A stretch of DNA of 64,000 nucleotides from Verrucomicrobiia bacterium (GCA_036268055.1 DATAUW010000004.1:1-64000), one strand, 5' to 3'; numbered from the stretch's first letter, positions 1 through 8,188 are shown. A program made the numbers and translations. The notes: generated by a model not told the origin, from the letters alone.

Positions 1-94
1 CGCGAGCCGTGACTAGACCAAAAGCTCCCAAATCACTCAACAAAACCCACAAATATTTCGCGGCACCGCAGGACGAACCCGCCACTCCACCAAG

Positions 95-300
95 TTCGCA
101 GGGACGACCGACAATCTAGCGCAGGGCTGCGCTGCCGCGCAGCCGTCCAAGTCCCGCAGGGACGAAAGAGCTTAGCCCAGCCATTTATGGCTGGGTTTTA
201 TTTCGCCTACGATTCAAGTCCCGCAGGGACGAAAGAATCGTTGAAAACGAGCGCGGCGTGCGCTTAGACGATTTCAGAAATATTTCTTACGTCCCTGCGG
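95..300. repeat. Cluster of dispersed palindromic repeats (GTCCCGCAGGGACGAAAGA family)
   Basis: Two direct copies of GTCCCGCAGGGACGAAAGA end at 169 and 236. A related CGCAGGGACGA copy lies near 97-108 and an inverted, one-mismatch copy at 283-300. Between the two direct copies is a perfect hairpin (CCCAGCCA 176-183, TGGCTGGG 188-195). The core TCCCGCAGGGA is itself palindromic. The first 388 bases of the window hold no convincing gene. A degenerate pair of the same family recurs at 45.9-46.0 kb, so this is a dispersed intergenic repeat, not a CRISPR: there are no regular spacers. Confidence 0.75.
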
Positions 301-388
301 ACTGCGGGCGGCGGAGCGGCGCCACCTTGCCATTTGGGGCAGTGCGCGAATGCGCCCGAAGCGTTCGGACTGGGGAAACTTTATAAGT

Positions 389-3300
389 TCACGGCCCCAC
401 CATCCCCCGATAAAATCTTTTTGCGCCCGTAACCGATGAATCGAGAAACAGCGTGCTCCCACCACTATTCGTGACCGTGCGCAACGCCGTCCAATTCATG
501 AGATCAGACGACGTTTGGATTTGCACGATCGCGTTCTCGAGCCCGCTGATGGTGAACTGAAATTGATTGGTCGAAAGCCAGGTGGCGCCGCTGAGCATGA
601 TGGAACTTTGCGGCTGATAAGTTACCACCACGTCGCGATCTTGAAGTACCTGTATTACTTGCGATGCTTCAGAATTAGCCCCGAGATCAAGCCAGTTGAA
701 CGAGAGATTGATCACTCCGAGTTGGGTAAGGTTCGTGGCCGCATCAATGGACTGCAAATCGTTCCCTTCGAGATAGAGCGTGTTGAGGTTCGTATAAGTC
801 GCCAGCTTGGAAATGTCCGTCAAATGATTGGACGACCCATCAAAATACGTCAACGGCAGCGCCGGCAGCGTGGACAAATTCGTTATGCCAATGTGGACGA
901 TGCTCAACGCCGAAAGCTTCGTATCGCCGGCAAATACCGCGAGACTTTGAATCGGGTTGTTATCCAGGGAAACCGATTGGAGATTGGTGAGTCCATCCAG
1001 AGCCGAAATATCGGTGAGGTCATTTTGTTGCAGGAGAACAAAAAACAGTTGGCTCGCGAGCGTCAGCGAAGGCAGGGTGGTTATGTGGTTATTTTCAAAC
1101 TCGATCACCGCTAGATTCGTCATCGGCGCGAGGAATGAAACATCCGTCAACCCGATTCCCGGGAAGGTCAGAAAACCAATTCTTTCCGGAGCGGGAAAAT
1201 GCTTCAGCGGCGTGAGGTCTTGCACGGGAATATAGCTCAAATCCAAATAATAAAGATTGGGCAGATATTCGAGGAACGCGATGTTCGTCACCGGCGTGTT
1301 ATCAATCGCGAACAGTTGCATGCCCGTCATGTTCGTCACGAAATCCACGTTCGTCACCGGGTTCTGACTAAGATAAAGCGCGGCAAGGTTCGTCAATGGC
1401 GCGAGTGATGCCGCGTTGGTGACAAAATTATTCCCCAGATACAGGCCGTTAAGTTGCGTCATTCCCACCAGCGGCGTGATATTCGAAATCGAGTTCTGTG
1501 AGACGTCGAAGGTGATCAGGTTCGTCAACGTCAAGGCGAACGCCAGGTTGGTGAGGCCAATACCATGCACATCCAGGTTATTGACATTCGCCAATCCTCC
1601 CAGCACCTGCGCGTTCGTGACCGCGTCGTTTTCCATCTGGAATTCGCCGAGATTCGCCGCCAGATTCGTCACCGGCGAAAGGTCGGTGAAAAAATTATCA
1701 TTCAACTCCAGGTGATAAATGCTCGTCAGCGAATCGAGAAAATCCAAATTCGTGATGCCGCAATTATCCAAATCCAATTCCGTAAGCGCATATAAGTCTC
1801 CAAGTGCGCCCGGATTCATTATCTGATCGTCCTTCAAACTGAGTTTCGTGAGATTCGTCGCATAATTGAGACCCGTGACGTCGGTAATATTTTGATCATC
1901 GAGGATGAGGCTCGTCAGCGTCCCTAAATCCGCCGGAGTAATTTCGTTCGTCGGAATGTTCAGCATCTGGCCGATAGCCGTGAGCAGATTCGGATCGGGA
2001 AAGAGCGCTCCGCCAATGGGAATCAGCATCGCATCGTCACTGTAAACCTGATAACCCAAATCATCCGACACAATGACAAAATAATCACCAGCGTCACTGG
2101 CCGTCGCATTGGTAATGGTCAAAGTGTCGGAAAACGAGCCCGAAATAGTGTCATCATCCGTCAAAGGCGTCCCGTTGAAATACCATTGATAAAAGAGATT
2201 CGTCGTGCCGTTGGTGTCCGTCGCCGTGACGCTGAAAGTGACGGCTTGGCCGGCATTGAAGAATGCGTTCGTTGGCTGCGTCAGGACCGTCGGCGAAGGA
2301 TCCTGCGGCTGATAGTTCACCGCCGCATTTTGGCCGAGGAGAAAGTTGATCACATTCAGCGACGCGGAACCGGAATCGAGATCGAGCGTGTTGTCATGCA
2401 CGTCAAGTGAAGTCAGCAAAGTCAGATTCGTCAGGACATTGATATTCGCGAGCAAATTGTCATTCAACGTCAGCATGGTCAGATTGGTAAGTCCCGCGAG
2501 CGGGGCGTCGCGATAGATCTGATTATTGTCCAGTTCAAGATTCGTCAGGTTGGTCAATCCCGCCAATGGCGATATGTCAACGATCTGGTCGTAGTTCAAA
2601 TAGAGGTACGTCAGCATCGTAAGCTTCGCGATCGGCGCCAGATTGGTGACTTGATTCGATTCCAGAAACAGCAGCGTAAGATTAGTCAAGCCGGACAGTG
2701 GCGCGACATTGGTGATTTGGAAGTTCGCGCCCAGGTCCAGGGCGATCAACCGGGAGGCGGTGGCCAGCGGTGAAACATCCGTGATTTGATTGAGCGCCAG
2801 ATCCAATGAAATCAGTTGCGGATTCGGGAACACTGGAAGGTTTGTCACCAAATTCGCGTCTGCATCCAGAGAATATAAAGAAATCAAATTCGTGGCGGGC
2901 GAGAGATTGGTGAGTTGATTATTATTCACCGTTAAATATTGCAGATTGGTCAACCCCGCCAGTGCCGTGATGTCCGTGAGCAGATTTTGTCCCACGTCCA
3001 GTTGAGTCAGGTTGGTGAGACCCGCGAGCGGAGACACATCCGGGAATTGATTTTGGCGCAGCGATAAAAAAGTCAAATTCGTCAGCCCACTCAACGGCGC
3101 GGCATTGCTGAATAAATTATTCTGCGCGCTTACGTAGGTCAGATTCGTCAATCCCGCGACCGGCGAAAAATTCGTCAACAAATTGCCGTCTAGTTCCAAA
3201 TGCTGTAACTGCGTCAGTCCCGCGATGAACGAAATATTCGTCAGTGAAGCACTGTTGAACGCGAGAAAAGTCAGGTTGGTCAGGTTGGCAACGACGGTAG

Positions 3301-3982
3301 GATTTGTGATCGCGTTGCCATCCAAATCAAGCTGGCCCATTTGCGTCAAGCTCGCGAGCGGCGAATCATCCGTAATGGAATCGCCGTAACAACTGATGCT
3401 TTGCAGCATCGAAAAATTCGTCAAAAAATTGATGTTCGTAATACTGCTAAGTCCAATATCCAGATTCGTGAGATTCACCAGCGAACCAAGCACTGCGACG
3501 TTCATAGGTTGGTTGGCGTAAATATTAAGCAGTTGCAAACCGGTCAGGTTCGTGAGCGGGCTGTAATCGGTGATGAGGTTATTATACAAATAAGTGACTT
3601 TCAGATTCGGCGCGTTCGTCAGGAACGAGATGTTCGTCAAAAAACTGCTGATGAAATCCACCTCAGTAAGATTCGTCAGGCCCACAAAGCCGGAAAAATT
3701 GGTGACTGGATTGCTGTTCAAAACCAGATTTTGAAGATTGCGCGCGAACTCCAACCCCGTCGTGTCCGTCACGCCCCGCGTATCCGCGTTGAAATTCGTG
3801 AGCGTCAACATTTCATCCGCGGTGATCGGGCCTGAGTCAAGCTTCAACGCCTCCAACAACGCCTGATTAAGCGCCGGATCGGGGATGTTCACTGTTTGCG
3901 CCTGCGCACCGGAAGCCAGAATCAATCCCAGCGTCAGCACGGCAAATACAATTCGTGAAAGGCAGTTCATTCTTGGATTCAT
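389..3982 (-). CDS. Secreted internalin-like leucine-rich-repeat protein with Ig-like insert
   Basis: A 1197-residue protein, probably at the cell surface; ligand unknown. The start is an ATG giving a classical signal peptide with cleavage after GAQAQ near residue 29. Most of the protein is two blocks of about 22-residue LRRs of the internalin type (pattern SPLAGLTNLTxLxLxxNxxTN). They are separated near residues 560-650 by an Ig-like domain (contains QWYFNG and DAGDYFVIVSD). The last 65 residues form a beta-rich module ending in KRFYRGMVGP, which resembles the ends of the Kelch and NHL proteins in this window. The Asn/Thr bias is typical of verrucomicrobial secreted proteins. It lies alone; the transposon at 4115-7144 sits upstream of its promoter region. 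Confidence 0.85.
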   Translation of the reverse strand: MNPRMNCLSRIVFAVLTLGLILASGAQAQTVNIPDPALNQALLEALKLDSGPITADEMLTLTNFNADTRGVTDTTGLEFARNLQNLVLNSNPVTNFSGFVGLTNLTEVDFISSFLTNISFLTNAPNLKVTYLYNNLITDYSPLTNLTGLQLLNIYANQPMNVAVLGSLVNLTNLDIGLSSITNINFLTNFSMLQSISCYGDSITDDSPLASLTQMGQLDLDGNAITNPTVVANLTNLTFLAFNSASLTNISFIAGLTQLQHLELDGNLLTNFSPVAGLTNLTYVSAQNNLFSNAAPLSGLTNLTFLSLRQNQFPDVSPLAGLTNLTQLDVGQNLLTDITALAGLTNLQYLTVNNNQLTNLSPATNLISLYSLDADANLVTNLPVFPNPQLISLDLALNQITDVSPLATASRLIALDLGANFQITNVAPLSGLTNLTLLFLESNQVTNLAPIAKLTMLTYLYLNYDQIVDISPLAGLTNLTNLELDNNQIYRDAPLAGLTNLTMLTLNDNLLANINVLTNLTLLTSLDVHDNTLDLDSGSASLNVINFLLGQNAAVNYQPQDPSPTVLTQPTNAFFNAGQAVTFSVTATDTNGTTNLFYQWYFNGTPLTDDDTISGSFSDTLTITNATASDAGDYFVIVSDDLGYQVYSDDAMLIPIGGALFPDPNLLTAIGQMLNIPTNEITPADLGTLTSLILDDQNITDVTGLNYATNLTKLSLKDDQIMNPGALGDLYALTELDLDNCGITNLDFLDSLTSIYHLELNDNFFTDLSPVTNLAANLGEFQMENDAVTNAQVLGGLANVNNLDVHGIGLTNLAFALTLTNLITFDVSQNSISNITPLVGMTQLNGLYLGNNFVTNAASLAPLTNLAALYLSQNPVTNVDFVTNMTGMQLFAIDNTPVTNIAFLEYLPNLYYLDLSYIPVQDLTPLKHFPAPERIGFLTFPGIGLTDVSFLAPMTNLAVIEFENNHITTLPSLTLASQLFFVLLQQNDLTDISALDGLTNLQSVSLDNNPIQSLAVFAGDTKLSALSIVHIGITNLSTLPALPLTYFDGSSNHLTDISKLATYTNLNTLYLEGNDLQSIDAATNLTQLGVINLSFNWLDLGANSEASQVIQVLQDRDVVVTYQPQSSIMLSGATWLSTNQFQFTISGLENAIVQIQTSSDLMNWTALRTVTNSGGSTLFLDSSVTGAKRFYRGMVGP

Positions 3983-4114
3983 ACGTTTGAGCTGGCTGAT
4001 TGGATGCGGACGACCTGGCCTTTCTGAAACACGGCCCGGTGCGACAAGTTGCCGTGCAGTAAAGGCAATATCATACCCGTTTTACCGAAGGTTCGTCAAG
4101 GTTATGACCCGGCG

Positions 4115-4132
4115 GGTAGTGTCCTAATTTGG
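4115..4132. repeat. Left terminal inverted repeat of transposon copy 1
   Basis: GGTAGTGTCCTAATTTGG, exact complement of 7127-7144. The PIN gene stop codon lies two bases inside it. Confidence 0.92.
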
Positions 4133-4133
4133 A

Positions 4134-4640
4134 TTAGGTACTTGGATTTAGTTCCGATTGGGTTGGTTGAGGGCCGAACCCATCCCCATTGCCCGGAACG
4201 CAGATTTTGATTGGCAAACCGAGCGTGCCGTCCAACTTTACCAGATCATCGTTGTCGTACGAATGCATAAAATCCACTTGTTGAGCTATTGCGCTAGCAA
4301 GGTGGATTGCATCTTTTGGCTTCAGCCTGGAATGTTTCCAAAGCAGTTTTCTGGCAGCTTCGGCGATGTTTCGGTCGCAATTGATCGGAATAATGTAACT
4401 GCGCTCAAAATATTCACTCAAAATCTGTTCATGCTCGGGCGAAAGCTTGTTTAATTTTCCCGTTGGATCGGTAATAGTTTTTACCCAAACGCATTCAACG
4501 AATGTCGCGGCGGAAGTATAAATTCTGACATCCCCTGCCTGAGCAGCCTTCTCAATGCGCATACAGGCATCCACCCTTCCCTTTTCGCTGCCGAAAAGGG
4601 CATGAAAAACACAAGCATCCCAGTAAACCGATTTTGGCAT
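4134..4640 (-). CDS. PIN-domain protein (putative RNase toxin), transposon passenger
   Basis: 168 residues. PIN domains are Mg-dependent RNases of the VapC type, and the acidic residues expected of one are visible: D8 in YWDACVF, E49 in TFVECVW, D110 in KPKDAIHLAS, and D129/D131/D132 in SYDNDDL. The ATG directly follows the stop codon of the 240-residue gene upstream, so the two are translationally coupled. The gene ends two bases from the transposon terminal repeat. It may act with its two upstream neighbours as a toxin-antitoxin or element-maintenance module. That role is inference, because the 240-residue partner is not a known antitoxin family that I recognise. Confidence 0.8.
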   Translation of the reverse strand: MPKSVYWDACVFHALFGSEKGRVDACMRIEKAAQAGDVRIYTSAATFVECVWVKTITDPTGKLNKLSPEHEQILSEYFERSYIIPINCDRNIAEAARKLLWKHSRLKPKDAIHLASAIAQQVDFMHSYDNDDLVKLDGTLGLPIKICVPGNGDGFGPQPTQSELNPST

Positions 4641-5363
4641 TTATTTATATTGTTTGAACATCGCTTGCACATCCTCAATTGTGGGCAATTCATGGTCTGG
4701 CCGGAAAATGCGCATACTGTCTACTGTAATGCTTACCGCATGGCCCTCCTTCGCATAGTGAATCAGACCGCTAGCCAGAATTCTTTTTGTGTAGCCCTTA
4801 ACGGCATCGGCCTGAGCCTCTTTGCTTTGAAGATAACAAGTGACCTCCCTATGTTGAATTGGGTCGTAAATCGTGCAGGACAGTCCATGCCTCGCAGACA
4901 AAGAAATAATCTCGCCCTCGATTCCGCCAAAGGCTATTTGGGGTTGCCCGGATAAAATCGCATCCGCCGTTTCAGCGACTACCATCGGCACATCTTCGAC
5001 CGGGCCACCGTTTTTTATGGTTACAGATTGAATATCATCCCCGTCATTTAATCTTGCTAATCTGCGCGCCGCAGATACCTCGTTGCGAGTGAATCCATTA
5101 GGAATGCGCCTTATTCCGCTCCGCATTGACCGCATACCCTGACACACAATATCCAAAGACTTTTCGGATTCACGAGTTGGGTTTTCGATCCGCATTCTCA
5201 ATATTTCGCTCCCTTTATCTACCTCTACCGTCCAATTAATGGTGGAATTGGTAACGTTTTTTGCAACACCTTGAACCATTGCAAAAAAGTCCTTCGCTCC
5301 TTCTAAAAACTTCTCAGGGCTAAGTCTTTTCGCAGAAATTTTTATTTCGATTTGGTTGCTCAT
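4641..5363 (-). CDS. Hypothetical protein coupled to PIN gene
   Basis: 240 residues, no domain recognised. It is soluble, with no signal peptide or membrane segment, begins with a beta-strand-like MSNQIEIKISAKRL, and ends in an acidic then basic tail (LPTIEDVQAMFKQYK). It starts inside the stop of the small basic gene upstream (4-bp ATGA overlap) and its stop abuts the PIN start, so the three genes form one operon. By position it could be the immunity partner of the PIN protein, but nothing in the sequence proves this. Confidence 0.7.
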   Translation of the reverse strand: MSNQIEIKISAKRLSPEKFLEGAKDFFAMVQGVAKNVTNSTINWTVEVDKGSEILRMRIENPTRESEKSLDIVCQGMRSMRSGIRRIPNGFTRNEVSAARRLARLNDGDDIQSVTIKNGGPVEDVPMVVAETADAILSGQPQIAFGGIEGEIISLSARHGLSCTIYDPIQHREVTCYLQSKEAQADAVKGYTKRILASGLIHYAKEGHAVSITVDSMRIFRPDHELPTIEDVQAMFKQYK

Positions 5364-5575
5364 ATCATCGCCTCTGGTTTCAGGATTTTGCCGTTGCTGT
5401 CAATGTAACGCCAAACAAGCCTATCAACCAAGCGAGAGCCTTTGTCTTGCCATCGCGATAGCGCAGTCTGCCAGTTAGCCGAATCCACGGAAATACAAAT
5501 TTTGGTCATTCTTCCGCTTCCCTTTTTGGGGCCAGTGCCTTTTCTTGCCCCGCCACGCCGTTCAACATTTTTCAT
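5360..5575 (-). CDS. Small basic DNA-binding-like protein (possible ribbon-helix-helix)
   Basis: 71 residues from the ATG at 5573-5575; an alternative ATG two codons upstream ends at 5581. The N-terminus is a Gly/Lys/Arg-rich tail (GGARKGTGPKKGSG). It is followed by a short strand (TKICISV) and two predicted helices (WQTALSRW, SRLVDRLVWRYI), an arrangement compatible with a ribbon-helix-helix repressor. It is divergent from the transposase with almost no spacer, and a 9-bp inverted repeat sits in that spacer. The second transposon copy also has a small RHH-like gene at the same place (27917-28087), which supports a regulatory role. Confidence 0.65.
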   Translation of the reverse strand: MKNVERRGGARKGTGPKKGSGRMTKICISVDSANWQTALSRWQDKGSRLVDRLVWRYIDSNGKILKPEAMI

Positions 5576-5582
5576 TGACATA

Positions 5583-5611
5583 TTTTGAATATTATATTAC
5601 TTTATTCAAAA
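5583..5611. promoter_or_regulatory. Candidate operator between regulator and transposase
   Basis: Inverted repeat TTTTGAATA (5583-5591) and TATTCAAAA (5603-5611), 9 bp each with an 11-bp spacer, filling the divergent intergenic region. Likely target of the small RHH-like protein; inferred from position only. Confidence 0.45.
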
Positions 5612-5626
5612 GTCAATAGGAAAACT

Positions 5627-6466
5627 ATAGCAAACGAACTGAAAACGGAAAAGAAGGCGCAAGCGGTCGCAATGCTTTGCGAAGGAAGCAGCATCCGCAG
5701 CGTTGAGCGGATCACCGGCATTCACCGCGATACCATCATGCGCTTGGGTGTTCGCGTCGGTCAGGCGTGCGCTAAGATTCAGGATGAGAAAATGAAAGAC
5801 CTGAATTGCAAGCGTCTTGAGGTTGACGAAATTTGGGGCTTTATCGGGATGAAAAAGAAAAACGCCAGTGTGTTTGATACGGTCGCGGGCCGTGGCGATA
5901 TCTGGACGTATATTGCTCTCGACGTGGACAGCAAGCTGATTCCCTCTTTCCTCGTTGGAAAGCGCGACGCCTACCATTCCAAAACTTTCATGGCTGATCT
6001 GGCCGCACGTCTCAAATGCCGCGTGCAACTCAGTAGCGATGCCCTTGCGTCTTATGCCGACGCCGTTGAGAGGGGTTTCGGCGCAGAGGTGGATTACGGA
6101 CAGATTTCAAAAACCTATTCACTCGCCCTCGTAAATAACGCTCCGGCGAATATTCACTACAGCCCTGCGGAAGTGGTTAAAACTGAAAAGACGGTTGTTC
6201 AAGGCGCACCAGATATGGAATTGATTTCTACCTCTCGCATTGAGAAGCAGAATCACACGTTGCGGATGCACTGCCGCCGCCTTACGCGGTTGACGAACGC
6301 TTTCAGCAAAAAGCTGGAAAATTTCCAAGCCGCTGTCAGTCTCAATTTCGCTTATTACAATTTCTGCAAAGTGCATCGGGCCATCCGCTGCACGCCAGCA
6401 ATGGAAGCGGGAATTGAGCAAAGCCAATGGACAGTTGCCGAATTGATTGAACGCTGTGGCGAATAA
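5627..6466 (+). CDS. IS1-family DDE transposase, copy 1
   Basis: 279 residues if started at 5627. It has an N-terminal helix-turn-helix (CEGSSIRSVERITGIHRDTIMRLG) and catalytic D67 (LEVDEIWGF), D138 (SSDALASY) and E206 (RIEKQNHTLRMH), the IS1-type DDE spacing. The start is odd. Where the related copy at 28167 has ATG GCA AAC, this one has ATA GCA AAC (5627). A good AGGA Shine-Dalgarno sits five bases upstream (5618-5621). The only other upstream option is TTG at 5585, inside the candidate operator and without a ribosome-binding site. Either initiation is at ATA, which would keep transposase low, or the gene has lost its start. Confidence 0.88.
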   Translation: MANELKTEKKAQAVAMLCEGSSIRSVERITGIHRDTIMRLGVRVGQACAKIQDEKMKDLNCKRLEVDEIWGFIGMKKKNASVFDTVAGRGDIWTYIALDVDSKLIPSFLVGKRDAYHSKTFMADLAARLKCRVQLSSDALASYADAVERGFGAEVDYGQISKTYSLALVNNAPANIHYSPAEVVKTEKTVVQGAPDMELISTSRIEKQNHTLRMHCRRLTRLTNAFSKKLENFQAAVSLNFAYYNFCKVHRAIRCTPAMEAGIEQSQWTVAELIERCGE

Positions 6467-6767
6467 ATCCGATTACATAGCGCGCTTACAAGTAGCCGTC
6501 TCGCAGTTGCATGACTGCGGGGCGGTTCATCGCGCTACCGTGCCTGTCCACGAAACATTTCAGGGCAAGACGGTGTGGCAAGGGGATGTGGAGGTATTCG
6601 ATCTGCACGGACACCCAAAAGCGAAACGTGCCTATGCCTGGAGCCATCTCGACGGCGCAAAGGATGAGCGGGAGCGGTTCGTTGCGGTCTTGGAAATTCC
6701 GCCTGTGGATTCAGCGCAAAAGGCCGTTCAGGTTCAAATTGTGAAGGACGTGAAAGGAATAAAGTGA
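6456..6767 (+). CDS. Conserved transposase-coupled accessory protein
   Basis: 103 residues from a GTG at 6456 that overlaps the end of the transposase gene by 11 bp. The copy at 28993 has exactly the same overlap (gtggcgaata). The two proteins are clearly related along their length (SDYIxRL, a VxVFxLxxHPKAxRxYAWSH block, RFVAVLExPPV). No known domain recognised; the core looks alpha/beta and soluble. Conservation and coupling in both transposons suggest it belongs to the transposition module rather than the cargo. Confidence 0.8.
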   Translation: MANKSDYIARLQVAVSQLHDCGAVHRATVPVHETFQGKTVWQGDVEVFDLHGHPKAKRAYAWSHLDGAKDERERFVAVLEIPPVDSAQKAVQVQIVKDVKGIK

Positions 6768-7135
6768 TACGAAAAATATCTGAATTGCATCGTTGTAATT
6801 ATGGCCTGCCGCATACAGATATTTCATGCGAGCCAACCTCATCCGAAATTTGTACCGCCATATCCAATAAGCAATTTGAGTCGCGGTCTTTCGATCAGGC
6901 TGATAAAAACGGACTTCTCAACGAGTGGAATAACGCGGCTAATGGCAACGATACCGAAATGGGTCGTCTCCAAAAAATTTATCACGCCCAGAGGATAGCT
7001 TATTTAATCGTTAATGGATGGTCTGACCCTATAACCATTGATTTAAATGGGGTTATAACGGATGGCAATCATCGAATTAGGGCTGCATCTTTCCTTGGCA
7101 GAGCCGAAATAGATGCAAATGTTAAACCAAATTAG
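6764..7135 (+). CDS. ParB/sulfiredoxin-like nuclease-domain protein, transposon passenger
   Basis: 123 residues, GTG start overlapping the preceding stop by 4 bp. The C-terminal half contains the ParB-like signature (PITIDLNGVITDGNHRIRAA followed by SFLGRAEID), where DGNHR is the conserved loop. The N-terminal half is not recognised. Its stop codon and the last two codons (PN) lie inside the right terminal inverted repeat, as also happens to the unrelated last gene of copy 2. Function unknown; ParB-like domains in mobile elements often bind or cut DNA or use nucleotides. Confidence 0.72.
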   Translation: MIRKISELHRCNYGLPHTDISCEPTSSEICTAISNKQFESRSFDQADKNGLLNEWNNAANGNDTEMGRLQKIYHAQRIAYLIVNGWSDPITIDLNGVITDGNHRIRAASFLGRAEIDANVKPN

Positions 7136-7144
7136 GACACTACC
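7127..7144. repeat. Right terminal inverted repeat of transposon copy 1
   Basis: CCAAATTAGGACACTACC, exact complement of 4115-4132, followed by the gcccggcg target copy (7145-7152). It provides the TAG stop for the gene at 6764. Confidence 0.92.
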
Positions 7145-7225
7145 GCCCGGCGTAAAACCGTCCGGACGCCGCAAAAAAATACGGGAATCCAGCGCCCACC
7201 ATTCACCTGCTGCCGGGCAGGCGAT

Positions 7226-7978
7226 TTACTCAAGCTCAATGCCCACCGGGCAATGATCCGACCCTAAAATATGCGGATGAATAAACGCCCGCTTCAACCG
7301 CGGCTTGAGCGATTTCGACATGAGAAAATAATCAATCCGCCAGCCGACATTCCGCGCGCGGGCATTCGACATCTGACTCCACCACGTGTAATGGCCGCCG
7401 CCCGGTTCAAATTGCCGGAACGTGTCCAGAAAACCCGCCTCCACAAATGCCGAAAATCCCGTGCGCTCCTCGATGGTGAAACCGTGGTTGCGCACATTCG
7501 GTTTCGGATGCGTCAGATCAATCTCCGTGTGCGCCACATTCAAGTCGCCGCAAAAAATCACCGGCTTCTTGCGCTCCAGCTTTTTCAAATACTTCAAAAA
7601 ATCCACGTCCCATTTCTGGCGATACGGCAGCCGCGCCAGGTCGCGCTTGGAATTCGGCACATAAACATTCACCAGATAAAAATCAGGATACTCCGCCGTG
7701 AGCACGCGGCCCTCGGCATCGTGTTCATCCACGCCGATGCCCAGCGTCACCTTGAGCGGCCGATGCAGCGTGAAAATCGCCGTGCCCGCATAACCTTTTT
7801 TCTGCGCGCTATTCCAATAAGTCGTATAGGTCGAAGGCCAAAGCTGTTCGACATCGTCGGCGGTCGCCTTGGTCTCTTGCAGGCATAAAATGTCCGGCGC
7901 TTCCCCGGCTAAGTATTCCAAAAAGTTCTTCCGCAACACCGCGCGGATGCCATTGACGTTCCACGAAATAATTTTCAC
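7226..7978 (-). CDS. xth: Exodeoxyribonuclease III (AP endonuclease)
   Basis: 250 residues, full length for the family, GTG start. Base-excision repair enzyme that cuts abasic sites and degrades 3' ends. Family signatures are all present: MKIISWNVNGIRA at the N-terminus, LCLQETKA (metal-binding Glu), LVNVYVPNS, FCGDLNVAH (Asp/Asn pair), WRIDYFLMS, and GSDHCPVGIELE at the C-terminus with the catalytic Asp-His. It is transcribed away from infC. Its downstream flank is the target of transposon copy 1, which left the gene intact. Confidence 0.96.
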   Translation of the reverse strand: MKIISWNVNGIRAVLRKNFLEYLAGEAPDILCLQETKATADDVEQLWPSTYTTYWNSAQKKGYAGTAIFTLHRPLKVTLGIGVDEHDAEGRVLTAEYPDFYLVNVYVPNSKRDLARLPYRQKWDVDFLKYLKKLERKKPVIFCGDLNVAHTEIDLTHPKPNVRNHGFTIEERTGFSAFVEAGFLDTFRQFEPGGGHYTWWSQMSNARARNVGWRIDYFLMSKSLKPRLKRAFIHPHILGSDHCPVGIELE

Positions 7979-8077
7979 CGCGCGAGCTTAACGGAAACCC
8001 TCCGCCACCGCCAGAAAACTGATGCGCGAGTCATTATGACAACTAATGTTACAACGAAGTGACCGGCGATTATTTTC

Positions 8078-8106
8078 TTGTTATTTGGCCGCGCTGTGCT
8101 TTAATA
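8078..8106 (+). promoter_or_regulatory. Possible infC promoter
   Basis: TTGTTA at 8078-8083, a 17-base spacer and TTAATA at 8101-8106, about 80 bases before the infC start. Weak matches to sigma-70 boxes; prediction only. Confidence 0.3.
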
Positions 8107-8188
8107 CAAATGCTACAATTAGCCAGGCATGAAGCCTGTCCGTTTTGCGAACGAACTGCATGAACAAGTTTAAACTGGCGGGGGCCTC

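Larger units (their letters stand above)
4115..7144. mobile_element. IS1-family transposon with passenger genes, copy 1 (3030 bp)
   Basis: Perfect 18-bp terminal inverted repeats, GGTAGTGTCCTAATTTGG at 4115-4132 and its complement at 7127-7144. The flanks are acccggcg (4107-4114) and gcccggcg (7145-7152), an 8-bp target duplication with one mismatch, a length usual for the IS1 family. Inside are three leftward genes (RHH-like, unknown, PIN), a rightward IS1-type transposase, a rightward accessory gene that overlaps it, and a rightward ParB-like gene. The second copy at 26845-29480 shares ends, transposase and accessory gene but carries other cargo. It lies between the LRR gene and xth. Confidence 0.9.

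Noticed and set aside
149-236. Possible CRISPR at the window start
   Set aside because: Only two close direct copies, no regular spacers, and the same repeat is dispersed and partly inverted elsewhere.
515-1114. 199-codon rightward frame inside the LRR gene
   Set aside because: Antisense to the repeats of the leftward LRR protein; it reflects the Asn/Leu codon pattern read backwards, with no start signals or family.
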